Below are positions 8,792 to 16,973 of a stretch of 64,000 nucleotides of DNA, in pieces. The number at the start of each line of letters is the position of its first letter. The stretch's first letter is position 1. The translations under genes were made by a program, and so were the position numbers. Origin of the DNA: Clostridiales bacterium (lineage in GTDB: Bacteria > Bacillota > Clostridia > Saccharofermentanales > Saccharofermentanaceae); assembly GCA_017529925.1 (NCBI GenBank), contig JAFXMZ010000022.1, forward strand, positions 62,001 to 126,000, written 5' to 3'. The notes beneath the pieces are model-generated. The model was not told where the DNA came from. It searched no databases and worked only from the letters and a program-made list of their open reading frames with translations.

Positions 8792-10720
8792 TCACTGTGA
8801 GCCGAAGAAACGGTCCTTATACTTGCGGTTCTTTGCCTTGTACATCTGTTCGTCGGCTTCCTTGACTGCTTTTGTTATGTCAAAGTCGTCATTGAACATG
8901 GTGATCATATAACCGCAGCTGGTCGATACTTTATATGGTTTACCGCTCGTGCGGTTATACTCCTCGAGATAGCTGTTGATGTCGCTGATGATCTTATCCG
9001 GGTCACATTCGCCGAATACGACAGAGAATACCTCATCTCCTCCGAATCTCGTCGAAAGGCTCGTCTCGGGCATAGAGTCGAACAATGCCTTTGCCGTTGT
9101 CAGTATCGCATTGTCGCCCTCTCCGTGACCATAGTTATCGTTGATATATTTCAGACCGTCAAGATCCGACATGATGACCGTGACCGGCCTGTCGTGGTAG
9201 TTGGGATTGCGCAGCCTTGCATTGAGTGCATTCTGGAATCCGACGCGGTTATAAAGACCTGTGAGGGGATCGTGGCGGTACATCTCGTTGATCTTGCGCA
9301 GGAGCGTCCGCTGGTACCTTGTATTGACGAATCCGCCTATGCCGAGGCTGATAGCATTCGTGACTCCCATCGTATTCGTATAGTTGGAGATAAGGTAGTC
9401 AAGGAAACAGAAACACTCAAATCCGAACGGCCTGTTCATATAATCGAGAGAATTGAAGATAAGAGGATAGCCGCTACCGGTCAGCTCGATGATCCTATCA
9501 CGAACTGAGGGAGTGAGGACGTCCTCGACATAATCGTCATAGACAGCGGAGATATCGAAAGTATCCTCCTTATAGTCTTCCGGATGATCCGAATCATATA
9601 TCATCACGAATTCCTTCTTAAGATCCATGACATCCTTATCGGTAAAGTAGTTGATGTCCTCATCAAAACATTTGCGGTCGATAACGGTAACGGTACCTGC
9701 AGTCTTATAAGATTCGATATGTGATACCAGTTCGCCCGGAGTGGCGCTCGACTGCATCGACGAAGCAACGAGCTGAAGGACCCTGTTGTCGTCATTGAGC
9801 CTAGCAAAGCTCTCCTTGAAACGGTTACGGAGTATCCAGGGGTTCTCGGCATGCTCCGGGCAGCCGCATGACTGATTCGCGTGGAAGACGGGAGTGATCA
9901 TCTCGTGATATGTCTTTCCTTTATTATCTGCCATCCTGATGACAAGATCTGCCGTCGTATCGGCAAGCAGGAGAATGTCATTTGAAGCCGTGGTGATCTT
10001 CGGGGAGGTGAAGTAGATCTCGTCATAACCGTCAAATCCGGTGACGATAATGTCTTCAGGAACCCTGATACCTCTCTCGGTGAGCATCTCGACTACGGTT
10101 ATGGCCATTATGTCATTGGCGCAGATGACTGCATCAGGAAGGACTTCTCTTTTCAGCAACTCCTCAGTTGCTATCCTGCACGGATCCGCCCAGAAATTGC
10201 CGTGGCTTATCATGCTGTCATCAAATGTAAAACCGTTCTCTTCGATGACCTTCCTGAAAACAGCGATCCTCTTGTCAGAAAACTCGTTTCCGACATGTCC
10301 TGCCATCATGTGGGGCCTTTTGACCTTGTGATGCTCTATTACATGCCTTACGACCTGTTCAAAACCTCTCTCATAGTCATATCCGATACAGGAGACACCT
10401 TCATAATGCCCGTCGGCGATGACGACCGGCAGGTCGTATTCTTTTGCTCTTCCGATGATCTTATTCGCGATCTTATGGCTCTTGATCTTCTCGTCCATAA
10501 TGACCACGGCATCTATATCACGATAGGGGATCAGCTCGAAAACATATCTCTCGGTAGCCAGTCTGTCTTCTTCCCAGTATATATCAGAGTTGATGGCAAA
10601 GATCAGCACGGCATATCCTTCGGCCTTAAGTCTCTCATTAAGCCTGATGACATACCCGTGAGCCTCGGGTTCGTATATGCGCGATGTACAAAGTGCGACC
10701 AGTTTCTTACCGCCGACCAT
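8792..10720 (-). CDS. Sugar-binding-domain sensor diguanylate cyclase (GGDEF)
   Basis: Predicted c-di-GMP synthase of 642 residues. The N-terminal 280 or so residues look like a LacI/periplasmic-binding-protein type 1 sensor domain (GFDGYDEIYFTSPKITT, DAVICANDIMAITVVEML) but without the LacI helix-turn-helix and without a signal peptide, so ligand sensing would be cytoplasmic. A middle linker follows, then a GGDEF domain from about residue 480 with HDPLTGLYNR and intact GGDEF at 560-564. No RxxD inhibitory site precedes it. I chose ATG 10720 rather than GTG 10729 because AGAGAGG is then 8 nt upstream. Its ligand is probably a sugar, by family. Confidence 0.88.
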   Translation of the reverse strand: MVGGKKLVALCTSRIYEPEAHGYVIRLNERLKAEGYAVLIFAINSDIYWEEDRLATERYVFELIPYRDIDAVVIMDEKIKSHKIANKIIGRAKEYDLPVVIADGHYEGVSCIGYDYERGFEQVVRHVIEHHKVKRPHMMAGHVGNEFSDKRIAVFRKVIEENGFTFDDSMISHGNFWADPCRIATEELLKREVLPDAVICANDIMAITVVEMLTERGIRVPEDIIVTGFDGYDEIYFTSPKITTASNDILLLADTTADLVIRMADNKGKTYHEMITPVFHANQSCGCPEHAENPWILRNRFKESFARLNDDNRVLQLVASSMQSSATPGELVSHIESYKTAGTVTVIDRKCFDEDINYFTDKDVMDLKKEFVMIYDSDHPEDYKEDTFDISAVYDDYVEDVLTPSVRDRIIELTGSGYPLIFNSLDYMNRPFGFECFCFLDYLISNYTNTMGVTNAISLGIGGFVNTRYQRTLLRKINEMYRHDPLTGLYNRVGFQNALNARLRNPNYHDRPVTVIMSDLDGLKYINDNYGHGEGDNAILTTAKALFDSMPETSLSTRFGGDEVFSVVFGECDPDKIISDINSYLEEYNRTSGKPYKVSTSCGYMITMFNDDFDITKAVKEADEQMYKAKNRKYKDRFFGSQ

Positions 10721-10829
10721 CAGATACACCTCTCTACATTCATCAATATAATGATAACAATACGAATTTTAAATATGTGTTAACGATTATGAAGTACTTG
10801 GTAAATGACGTTGTTCTTATGTGAAATAA

Positions 10830-10859
10830 TGGAAATATCAAATGTATTTGTGATAGAAT
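10830..10859 (+). promoter_or_regulatory. Candidate promoter of the lipoprotein cluster
   Basis: TGGAAA, 18 nt, then TAGAAT preceded by TGA (extended -10) lie 33 nt upstream of the first lipoprotein start, in the AT-rich gap shared with the divergent GGDEF gene. Confidence 0.45.
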
Positions 10860-10891
10860 CCAGAAGATCAATCATGTACGGAGGTAGTGTT

Positions 10892-11554
10892 ATGAAAAGA
10901 ACAAAGATCGCTTTATCTCTGATGCTGGCATGTGTGATGGGATTATCCCTTACAGCATGCTCAGGAGGAAAGCTCTCCCCCTCGAAGCTCGCCAAGGCTG
11001 CCAAGGCAGTCGGTGCAGAGGAGTATGAGCCCGAAGATTTTGCAGATGAGGTGGATGACATAGACAGTGAGAAGGATTTCGCCGATTATTCTGACGGTAT
11101 CTATACGAGCGGAAAGATCGACGATGTGAAGAAAGCCCTGAAGGCAAACTACATAGAGGTATCTACGAAGAATGTCAAGGAAGCGACAGTCTTCTACTTC
11201 TCGGATTTTAACAAGAAGGATTATTCTGCAGCAAGGTGTGTTGCGGTCTCTCTGACCTATGAGGATAAGGAGAGTGCACAGGATGAATATGATGAGTATG
11301 CCGAAGATATCGAGGATGAATATAAGGAAGTAAAATCGTATTATGACAAAGTGTCGATAGATGACGGTGAAGACGGATATGAGTATACGATCAATTCTAT
11401 CGAGGATGACAGCTATGTCTCATATTACGGTGTCTATCTTGACGGAAAGACAATGTTCATTGTCTGGGAATACAGCAGCGGTAATACGGATCTTTCCGGA
11501 ATGGCAGATTCTATCTGTGAGGAAATGGGTATCATTGCGCCTTCAGAGGCATGA
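10892..11554 (+). CDS. Tandem paralogous lipoprotein 1 (unknown function)
   Basis: A 220-residue predicted lipoprotein. The start at 10892 follows GGAGGT by 6 nt; the longer upstream frame lacks such a site. Residues 1-23 are a lipoprotein signal ending in LTAC, so the mature protein is lipid-anchored at C23. It then shows SPSKLAKAAKAVGAEEY, an acidic mixed alpha/beta body and the C-terminal signature DLSGMADSICEEMG, shared with the next two genes. I do not recognise a named family. It is the first of four tandem copies; 92 bases around the lipobox are nearly identical to gene 2, suggesting recent conversion. It ends 22 nt before gene 2. Confidence 0.85.
   Translation: MKRTKIALSLMLACVMGLSLTACSGGKLSPSKLAKAAKAVGAEEYEPEDFADEVDDIDSEKDFADYSDGIYTSGKIDDVKKALKANYIEVSTKNVKEATVFYFSDFNKKDYSAARCVAVSLTYEDKESAQDEYDEYAEDIEDEYKEVKSYYDKVSIDDGEDGYEYTINSIEDDSYVSYYGVYLDGKTMFIVWEYSSGNTDLSGMADSICEEMGIIAPSEA
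10949..11040 (+). repeat. Near-identical 92-base segment, copy 1 (pairs with 11634-11725)
   Basis: Three differences by eye over 92 bases against 11634-11725, covering the lipobox and the first domain, while flanking parts of the two genes have diverged widely. This is a signature of gene conversion or a recent partial duplication. Confidence 0.85.
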
Positions 11555-11576
11555 TCAACTATAAGGAGGAAACAAG

Positions 11577-12242
11577 ATGAAGAAGATCAGAACAGCAGTA
11601 GCATTACTTCTTGTCGGCTCTATGGTTGCAGGACTTACAGCATGCTCTGGAGGAAAGCTCTCCCCCTCGAAGCTCGCCAAGGCAGCCAAGGCAGTCGGTG
11701 CAGAAGAGTATGAGCCCGAAGATTTCCAGGACGAGATCGAGGACATCAGCGGTATCAAGGATTTTGGCGATTATTCAGAGGGTATCTATACGAGCGGCAA
11801 GATAGATGACGTTAAGAAAGTCCTTAAGGCAGACAGCATCGATATCCCAACGAAGAAGGTCACTGAAGCAACAGTATTCTTCAGCGCAGACTATGACAAG
11901 AAGAAAAATGCGGATACAATGTGCATCATAGCTTCACTTGTCTTTGAGGATAAGGACAGCGCCAGAAAGTTCTATGAAGACAGCACAGAGGATCTTGAAG
12001 AAGCCCTCGAGTCCTTTGAAGATATGTTTGACAACGTTTCGCAGGATGACGGCGAGGACGGTTATGAATACTATATCGTAAGCTTCGGCAATAAGAAGCA
12101 GCCTGCAAATAATTACGGTATCTATCTTGACGGTAAGACGGTTATCGTGATCGAGGAGAACAGCGACGGTTCCAAGGACCTTTCCGGAATGGCAGATTCC
12201 ATCTGTGATGAATTGGGCATCAAGGCTCCTTCCGAGGCTTAA
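11577..12242 (+). CDS. Tandem paralogous lipoprotein 2 (unknown function)
   Basis: A 221-residue lipoprotein, paralogue of its neighbours. The ribosome binding site AAGGAGGAAAC is close upstream of ATG 11577. The signal peptide ends in LTAC (C22 or so), followed by SGGKLSPSKLAKAAKAVGAE, the same block as gene 1, and it closes with DLSGMADSICDELGIKAPSE. Spacing of 22 nt from gene 1 and no hairpin between them indicate co-transcription; a terminator follows at 12272. No catalytic motif is visible and no function is assigned. The family looks secreted and membrane-anchored, perhaps ligand-binding, which is inference only. Confidence 0.85.
   Translation: MKKIRTAVALLLVGSMVAGLTACSGGKLSPSKLAKAAKAVGAEEYEPEDFQDEIEDISGIKDFGDYSEGIYTSGKIDDVKKVLKADSIDIPTKKVTEATVFFSADYDKKKNADTMCIIASLVFEDKDSARKFYEDSTEDLEEALESFEDMFDNVSQDDGEDGYEYYIVSFGNKKQPANNYGIYLDGKTVIVIEENSDGSKDLSGMADSICDELGIKAPSEA
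11634..11725 (+). repeat. Near-identical 92-base segment, copy 2 (pairs with 10949-11040)
   Basis: Partner of the segment at 10949-11040. The third lipoprotein encodes the same peptide block here but with many synonymous changes, so selection on the protein alone does not explain the DNA identity of copies 1 and 2. Confidence 0.85.
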
Positions 12243-12271
12243 TACGCGAAGATAACAATACGGATCTTCAT

Positions 12272-12306
12272 AAACTGCATGGTCATTTCAATGGTCATGC
12301 AGTTTT
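12272..12306 (+). terminator. Terminator after lipoprotein 2
   Basis: Stem aaactgcatg (12272-12281) with catgcagttt (12296-12305), extendable inward with mismatches, followed by further Ts. It separates genes 1-2 from gene 3. Confidence 0.7.
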
Positions 12307-12328
12307 TAATTCGGTAAAAGTGATTTTT

Positions 12329-12346
12329 ATACCAAAAATGTGGTAT
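12329..12346 (+). promoter_or_regulatory. Palindrome overlapping the likely -10 of lipoprotein 3
   Basis: ATACCA, 6 nt, TGGTAT. The right arm contains the probable extended -10 (TGGTATCAT). It is 38 nt upstream of the start codon and could be a repressor site. Genes 1, 2 and 4 lack an obvious copy. Confidence 0.35.
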
Positions 12347-12383
12347 CATATCAAATATATTAAACCTGTTTGGAGGTAATGTT

Positions 12384-13049
12384 ATGAAAAGAACAAAGAT
12401 AGCAATATCGATGATACTTGCTTGTGCAATGGCACTTTCCCTTACTGCCTGCTTCGGCGGTGGAAAGCTTTCTCCTTCCAAGCTCGCTAAGGCTGCTAAG
12501 GCTGTAGGAGCTGAGGAGATGGAAGCTGACGACCTTGTTGATGAGGTCGATGATATGGATACGGAAGATCTTGACGATTATACCGACGGTATCTATACGA
12601 CCGGCAAGGCAGATGATATCAAGAAGGCGCTGAAGTCTGTTGATTTCTATGAGAAGGGACTCAAGGAAGCAACTATCTTCTTCAGCGGTGACTATGATAA
12701 GAAGAGCTATTCCTCCACAAGATGTCTTGTATTGTCTTTCGTCTTCGATGATAAGGAAGATTCACAGGACTATTATGATGATATGGCCGATGATCTCGAG
12801 GATAGGGCAGAAGAATATGAGGATTATTATGACAAGTGCGAATTCGAGTCCGATGAAGACGGATATGAATATGCTATCCTCACATACGGAGAGAAGAAGG
12901 CTGCAACTAACAATATGGGAATCTATCATGACGGCAAGACGATCCTGATCGTTTATGAGACGGGTTCCGGATCCAAGGATCTTTCCGGTATGGCAGATTC
13001 TATCTGTGAGGAGATGGGCATCAAGGCTCCTTCCGAGGCTGAAGGCTGA
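12384..13049 (+). CDS. Tandem paralogous lipoprotein 3 (unknown function)
   Basis: A 221-residue lipoprotein with its own promoter region. The signal peptide (MKRTKIAISMILACAMALSL) ends with lipobox LTAC and the mature N-terminus begins CFGGGKLSPSKLAKAAKA. The body is acidic with many D, E and Y residues, and the C-terminus carries DLSGMADSICEEMGIKAPSE. The peptide shared with genes 1 and 2 is encoded with many silent changes, so this copy has not been homogenised recently. The start follows TTGGAGGTAATGTT. A strong hairpin at 13085 ends the transcript. Function is not recognisable. Confidence 0.85.
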   Translation: MKRTKIAISMILACAMALSLTACFGGGKLSPSKLAKAAKAVGAEEMEADDLVDEVDDMDTEDLDDYTDGIYTTGKADDIKKALKSVDFYEKGLKEATIFFSGDYDKKSYSSTRCLVLSFVFDDKEDSQDYYDDMADDLEDRAEEYEDYYDKCEFESDEDGYEYAILTYGEKKAATNNMGIYHDGKTILIVYETGSGSKDLSGMADSICEEMGIKAPSEAEG

Positions 13050-13084
13050 TCCTGATCTGATGTCTTAACTGATCAAATAATAAG

Positions 13085-13113
13085 AGCGGGACTTATCTGT
13101 TAAGTCCCGCTTT
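13085..13113 (+). terminator. Terminator after lipoprotein 3
   Basis: Perfect 11-bp stem, agcgggactta with taagtcccgct, and a 5-nt loop, followed by only TTG after the closing T. It lies 19 nt before the start of gene 4, so gene 4 may depend on read-through. Confidence 0.7.
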
Positions 13114-13131
13114 GCATATGAGGTATTTGTT

Positions 13132-13833
13132 ATGAAACTATTCAGGAAGATCACGGTAATGATGCTCGTTCTGACGCTTTCTTTCGGAATGTTCGCCTGT
13201 TCGGACAGCAAGAAGAAAAAGGATAAGGACGAAGAGGAAGAGGAGGAAGAGATCGATATCGGTCCCGATGCTCTCGCTGACGCAGCCGAGGAATATGGTG
13301 CGGACGAGCTGGATGCTGATGATCTGGCGGATGAGATCGAGGACCTTATGTATTCGGATTATTCGGACTATAAGGACGGAGTCTATGCCAAGGATGATGA
13401 TATGGGTGATCTCAATGATCTGCTCAGATCATTCGATATCTATGATAAACATATGGAAGAAGGAACAGTATTCTTCCAGAGCGATGCCGGCAGCAAGAGT
13501 TCCTATTGCAAATGCCTCGTAATCTCCGTGGTATTCAGAGACGAGGATGATGCCGAGGATTATTACGAAGATATGGCTGAGGATCTTGAGGATATGTACG
13601 ATACACAGGAAGATTCATTCGATGTAATGGAATTCGAGACTGATGATGATGACCTGAGGTATGCTATCCTGACATACAGCCGCGAGAACCTTGACTGCAG
13701 CAATCTCGGTGTATATCTGTCCGGTGAGGATGTACTGGTAATCATGGAATACGGATCGGATGACTGCGTCGGAGCAGCTGCAAAGATCTGTAAGGAGCTC
13801 GATATCAAGGCGCCTTCCAAGGCAAAGAGCTGA
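13132..13833 (+). CDS. Tandem paralogous lipoprotein 4, divergent and very acidic (unknown function)
   Basis: A 233-residue lipoprotein and the most divergent of the four. The signal peptide ends in FGMFAC, then a charged linker of alternating lysine and glutamate runs (residues about 26-45) replaces the SPSKLAKAAKA block. The rest aligns in outline with the others: DALADAAEEYGADELDADD, a long D/E/Y-rich middle and a C-terminal KICKELDIKAPSKAKS in place of MADSICEEMGIKAPSE. It has GAGGT upstream of ATG 13132 but little room for a promoter after the preceding hairpin. A hairpin terminator follows at 13874. Probably membrane-anchored; role unknown. Confidence 0.82.
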   Translation: MKLFRKITVMMLVLTLSFGMFACSDSKKKKDKDEEEEEEEIDIGPDALADAAEEYGADELDADDLADEIEDLMYSDYSDYKDGVYAKDDDMGDLNDLLRSFDIYDKHMEEGTVFFQSDAGSKSSYCKCLVISVVFRDEDDAEDYYEDMAEDLEDMYDTQEDSFDVMEFETDDDDLRYAILTYSRENLDCSNLGVYLSGEDVLVIMEYGSDDCVGAAAKICKELDIKAPSKAKS

Positions 13834-13873
13834 TCCTGACTGAGGATAAGAACTGAGAAAATGAGCAACAGAG

Positions 13874-13910
13874 CCTCCGCGGACACATGAAGTCCTGCGG
13901 AGGTTTCTTT
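13874..13910 (+). terminator. Terminator after lipoprotein 4
   Basis: GC-rich stem cctccgcggac (13874-13884) with gtcctgcggagg (13892-13903), one bulge, followed by TTTCTTT. Confidence 0.8.
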
Positions 13911-13981
13911 ATATAAGACAGAATGGTGATTGTATGTTAAAATCTTTGAGTAAAAATGACTTATCATCCGGAGGTTTTGAT

Positions 13982-15256
13982 ATGAAGGTACTGGTTGTTG
14001 GAAGCGGCGGAAGAGAGCATGTTATCTGCTATAAGCTCAGCAAGAGCAGCAGGGTCACGGAGCTTTACTGCGCACCCGGTAACGGCGGCATCGCACAGAT
14101 AGCCACATGTGTAGACATCAAGGCAAGTGAAGTAGACAGGATAGTTTCCTATGCGAAGGAAGGAAAGTTCGATCTCGTTTTCGTAGCTCCCGAGGATCCT
14201 CTTGCTCTGGGTCTCGTTGACAAGCTCGAGGCGGAAGGCATCAGGGCATTCGGTCCCCGTGCAAATGCCGCGATAATAGAGTCTTCCAAGGCTTTCTCCA
14301 AGAACCTTATGAAGAAGTACAATATCCCCACTGCAAGGTATGAGCTTTTCGATGATGAGAAGAAGGCTCTTGAATATCTCGAGACACAGCCAATGCCTAT
14401 CGTCATCAAGTGTGACGGCCTTGCACTCGGTAAGGGAGTAATAATTGCCCAGACGCTCGATGAGGCGAAGGATGCCGTAAGATCCATGATGAGCGACAAG
14501 GCTTTCGGAGATGCCGGAAATACTGTCGTTATCGAGGAGTGCATGACGGGCCCGGAGCTGACGATACTCGCATTCTCAGACGGAAATACTGCCGTTCCCA
14601 TGATATCTTCGAGAGACCATAAGAGAGTCTTTGATCACGATGAGGGACTTAATACCGGCGGAATGGGCGCCGTAACTCCCGGTGCGGATCTCGATGATGA
14701 GGATATGGCTTCCATCCAGAGGAAGATAATCGCTCCCACGATCGAAGCGCTGAAGGCTGAGGGAAGACCTTTCAAGGGAGTTATCTACTTCGGTCTCATG
14801 CTGACCCCTGAAGGCGCCAAGGTCGTTGAATATAACTGCAGATTCGGTGACCCTGAGGTACAGGCTATCCTGCCTCTGCTCGAGAATGATTTCATGGACG
14901 TTATCGATGCCGTCATCGACGGAAAGCTCGCTGATATTGAGATCAGGTGGCGTAATAAGTGCTCATGCGTTGTCGTAATGGCATCGGGCGGATATCCCGT
15001 CAAGTATGAGAAGGGATATGAGATCACGGGTATCGACACATGCGGCAAGCTCGTCTTCCAGGCAGGCACTGCACTTAAGGACGGAAAGATCGTTACGAAC
15101 GGAGGAAGGGTCCTCTGTGTCTACGATGAGGGCGACACTCTTGACGAGGCTATAGACGGCGCATACGAAGGTGTCAAGAAGATCTCTTTCAAGGATGCTC
15201 ATTACAGGACCGATATAGGAAGAACTCTCGGCAATATCCCGCACATCAAGGCTTGA
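13982..15256 (+). CDS. purD: Phosphoribosylamine-glycine ligase (GAR synthetase)
   Basis: Second step of de novo purine synthesis: ATP-dependent joining of phosphoribosylamine and glycine. The 424-residue ATP-grasp enzyme shows the N-terminal VVGSGGREH, the ATP-binding KCDGLALGKGV, the family signature FNCRFGDPEVQ (here YNCRFGDPEVQ) and SRDHKRVFDHDEG. Start 13982 follows GGAGG by 7 nt; the longer frame from 13934 has no ribosome binding site and adds residues foreign to the family. No other pur gene is in the window. nadD starts one nt after the stop. Confidence 0.96.
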   Translation: MKVLVVGSGGREHVICYKLSKSSRVTELYCAPGNGGIAQIATCVDIKASEVDRIVSYAKEGKFDLVFVAPEDPLALGLVDKLEAEGIRAFGPRANAAIIESSKAFSKNLMKKYNIPTARYELFDDEKKALEYLETQPMPIVIKCDGLALGKGVIIAQTLDEAKDAVRSMMSDKAFGDAGNTVVIEECMTGPELTILAFSDGNTAVPMISSRDHKRVFDHDEGLNTGGMGAVTPGADLDDEDMASIQRKIIAPTIEALKAEGRPFKGVIYFGLMLTPEGAKVVEYNCRFGDPEVQAILPLLENDFMDVIDAVIDGKLADIEIRWRNKCSCVVVMASGGYPVKYEKGYEITGIDTCGKLVFQAGTALKDGKIVTNGGRVLCVYDEGDTLDEAIDGAYEGVKKISFKDAHYRTDIGRTLGNIPHIKA

Positions 15257-15257
15257 T

Positions 15258-16481
15258 ATGAACATAGGCTTGTTCGGCGGATCTTTCGATCCTGTACATA
15301 ACGGACATATCTCCATGATAAAAGGGGCGCTCAAGAGCGGTATCGTCGATATCGTTATAGTCATCCCTGCTGTGAGAAACTCTTTCAAGAGGGGACATAT
15401 CCTCAGCCCGGCACCGTACAGATACTATATGACGGCGGAAGTCCTTGAAGATGAGTTTAAGAAAAACGTTTTCATAAGCGATATTGAATTCTTCATGGAA
15501 GGGATAAGCTATACTGCCAATACGGTCGCCGCGCTCTCCGGAAAGGATAAGATAGCATCATTCCTGAAAGGGAAAGGCTTTTCGGAATCGAAAGCGGGTG
15601 AGCCCCACAGGTATTACTGGATCTGCGGCACTGATATCCTGCCTTCTTTTGATAAGTGGTATAAGCCGGATGAGATAGTGAAGACGGCAGCTCTTCTTGT
15701 CGCCCGGAGACCCGGTGATACGACGGATATCACTTCGGAGAAGAAAAGGCTCAAAGCTGTCCTTCCTAATATAAAGATAAAGACATTCGAGATAAAGGGG
15801 ATAGAGGCATCATCCTCTGATATCAGGAAGCGTCAGGATTTTGATGACGTGCCGAAGGCAGCTTTGGATTTCATCCGGGAGCACGATCTGTATGAGAGCA
15901 GGAAGGTCCTTGACGAGGTGAGCGAAGAGGCTGCAGAGAGCTTTATGGAATATGCGATAGCTCTTTATCCTTATCTTCGCGAAAAGCGGCTTCTCCACAC
16001 ACTCAATGTGGGCATGCTGTCAGCGAAGCTGGCGCTTATCCACGGTGCTGATGCGGATAAGGCTCTTATTGCGGGTGAGCTCCATGACTGTGCAAAGGAG
16101 ATAGACAGGGATACCCAGAGAAGATATGCTCAGGAGGCTTGCGGTGACCTTTTCGAGGATGAGAAGCTCATCCATTCTCCCGCCGGTGCCGTTATGGCTG
16201 AGAGGTTTTTCGGTGTGGATGATAAAGAGATACTCGATGCTATTACATATCACACGACGGGAAGAGGGGACATGACCCTTCTGGATAAGATAGTCTACCT
16301 CGCGGATAAGATCGAGCCTGCCAGGACATATACAGACTTAACGCCGATACGCGAAGCATCGGTTAAGGATCTGAATGCGGCGCTCGGGATGTGTGTTGAG
16401 GCTGTGACTGAGAAATTCAAAAGACAGGGGCGGGAGCTTCCCCCGTATACATCGGCATTCGCTGAAAGTATAAAAGGATAA
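15258..16481 (+). CDS. nadD: Nicotinate-nucleotide adenylyltransferase fused to YqeK HD hydrolase
   Basis: A 407-residue bifunctional protein. Residues 1-205 are NadD, which forms deamido-NAD from nicotinate mononucleotide and ATP: GGSFDPVHNGHI at the N-terminus and SSSDIRKR near residue 190. Residues about 225-407 are a YqeK-type HD domain (HTLNVGM, LHDCAKEID, HSPAGA, ITYHTTG, KIVYLADKIEP), a family shown to hydrolyse symmetrical Ap4A. The two are usually separate neighbouring genes, here joined in one frame, and the nadD-yqeK-rsfS order is the standard Firmicute cluster. A probable terminator follows at 16488. Confidence 0.94.
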   Translation: MNIGLFGGSFDPVHNGHISMIKGALKSGIVDIVIVIPAVRNSFKRGHILSPAPYRYYMTAEVLEDEFKKNVFISDIEFFMEGISYTANTVAALSGKDKIASFLKGKGFSESKAGEPHRYYWICGTDILPSFDKWYKPDEIVKTAALLVARRPGDTTDITSEKKRLKAVLPNIKIKTFEIKGIEASSSDIRKRQDFDDVPKAALDFIREHDLYESRKVLDEVSEEAAESFMEYAIALYPYLREKRLLHTLNVGMLSAKLALIHGADADKALIAGELHDCAKEIDRDTQRRYAQEACGDLFEDEKLIHSPAGAVMAERFFGVDDKEILDAITYHTTGRGDMTLLDKIVYLADKIEPARTYTDLTPIREASVKDLNAALGMCVEAVTEKFKRQGRELPPYTSAFAESIKG

Positions 16482-16487
16482 GACTTC

Positions 16488-16519
16488 AGGGGCAGCTCAA
16501 GATGAGAGGCCTCTTTTTT
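16488..16519 (+). terminator. Probable terminator after nadD-yqeK
   Basis: A short stem, aggggc (16488-16493) with gcctct (16509-16514, one G-U), running into six Ts. Confidence 0.55.
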
Positions 16520-16521
16520 AT

Positions 16522-16560
16522 ACTGTAGTAGATGTTCGGAAGAAGGACATCTACTACAGT
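16522..16560. repeat. Long inverted repeat upstream of rsfS
   Basis: Perfect 14-base arms, actgtagtagatgt and its complement, extendable by a G-U and a C-G pair to a 7-nt loop. Ts follow (16560-16563) and Ts precede it. The right arm abuts the -35 position of the apparent rsfS promoter (TGATAAAAT, -10 at 16578-16583), so it may be a second terminator or an operator. Confidence 0.6.
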
Positions 16561-16616
16561 TTTGTGTCCCGGCATGATAAAATAAAGTATTAAGTAAACT
16601 TGAACGGAGAGCGTTT

Positions 16617-16952
16617 ATGACAAGTAAAGAAATGACAGATCTTATAGTAAAGGCACTGGACAGCAAGAAGGGTATCGACATCGAAGTCATCGATGTATCC
16701 GAGAAGACCATACTTGCTGATTATTTTGTTATCGCGAGTGGTAATTCCACTACGCAGATAAAGGCATTGTCCGATGAGGTCGAATTCGTCCTTAAGAACG
16801 AAGCCGGGATCTATCCCGATCATGTTGAAGGAAGATCGGGAGATAAGTGGATGCTCCTTGATTACAAGGATATCGTCGTTCATGTATTCCATCCCGAAGA
16901 ACGCGCGAATTACAATCTGGAACAGCTGTGGGAGACAAAGAGTTCGTTGTGA
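16617..16952 (+). CDS. rsfS: Ribosomal silencing factor RsfS
   Basis: A 111-residue cytoplasmic protein that binds uL14 on the large ribosomal subunit and blocks subunit joining when nutrients are low. Seen: the family segment DYFVIASGNSTTQIKAL near residue 38, WMLLDYKDIVVHVFHPE and the C-terminal YNLEQLW. Length is typical. It stands after the nadD-yqeK fusion, its normal partner genes, but behind hairpins and with a likely promoter of its own. The gene 21 nt downstream encodes a giant surface protein, which is an odd operon mate. Confidence 0.95.
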   Translation: MTSKEMTDLIVKALDSKKGIDIEVIDVSEKTILADYFVIASGNSTTQIKALSDEVEFVLKNEAGIYPDHVEGRSGDKWMLLDYKDIVVHVFHPEERANYNLEQLWETKSSL

Positions 16953-16973
16953 GAAGTATAAGGGAGAACTGAT

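Noticed and set aside
10949..11725. CRISPR-like or insertion-sequence direct repeat
   Set aside because: The repeated 92 bases are coding in frame in both copies (lipobox and first helix), with no spacer array or terminal inverted repeats.
13911..13981. Purine riboswitch before purD
   Set aside because: The region is about 70 bases and lacks the three-helix core; the only hairpin there ends the upstream gene.
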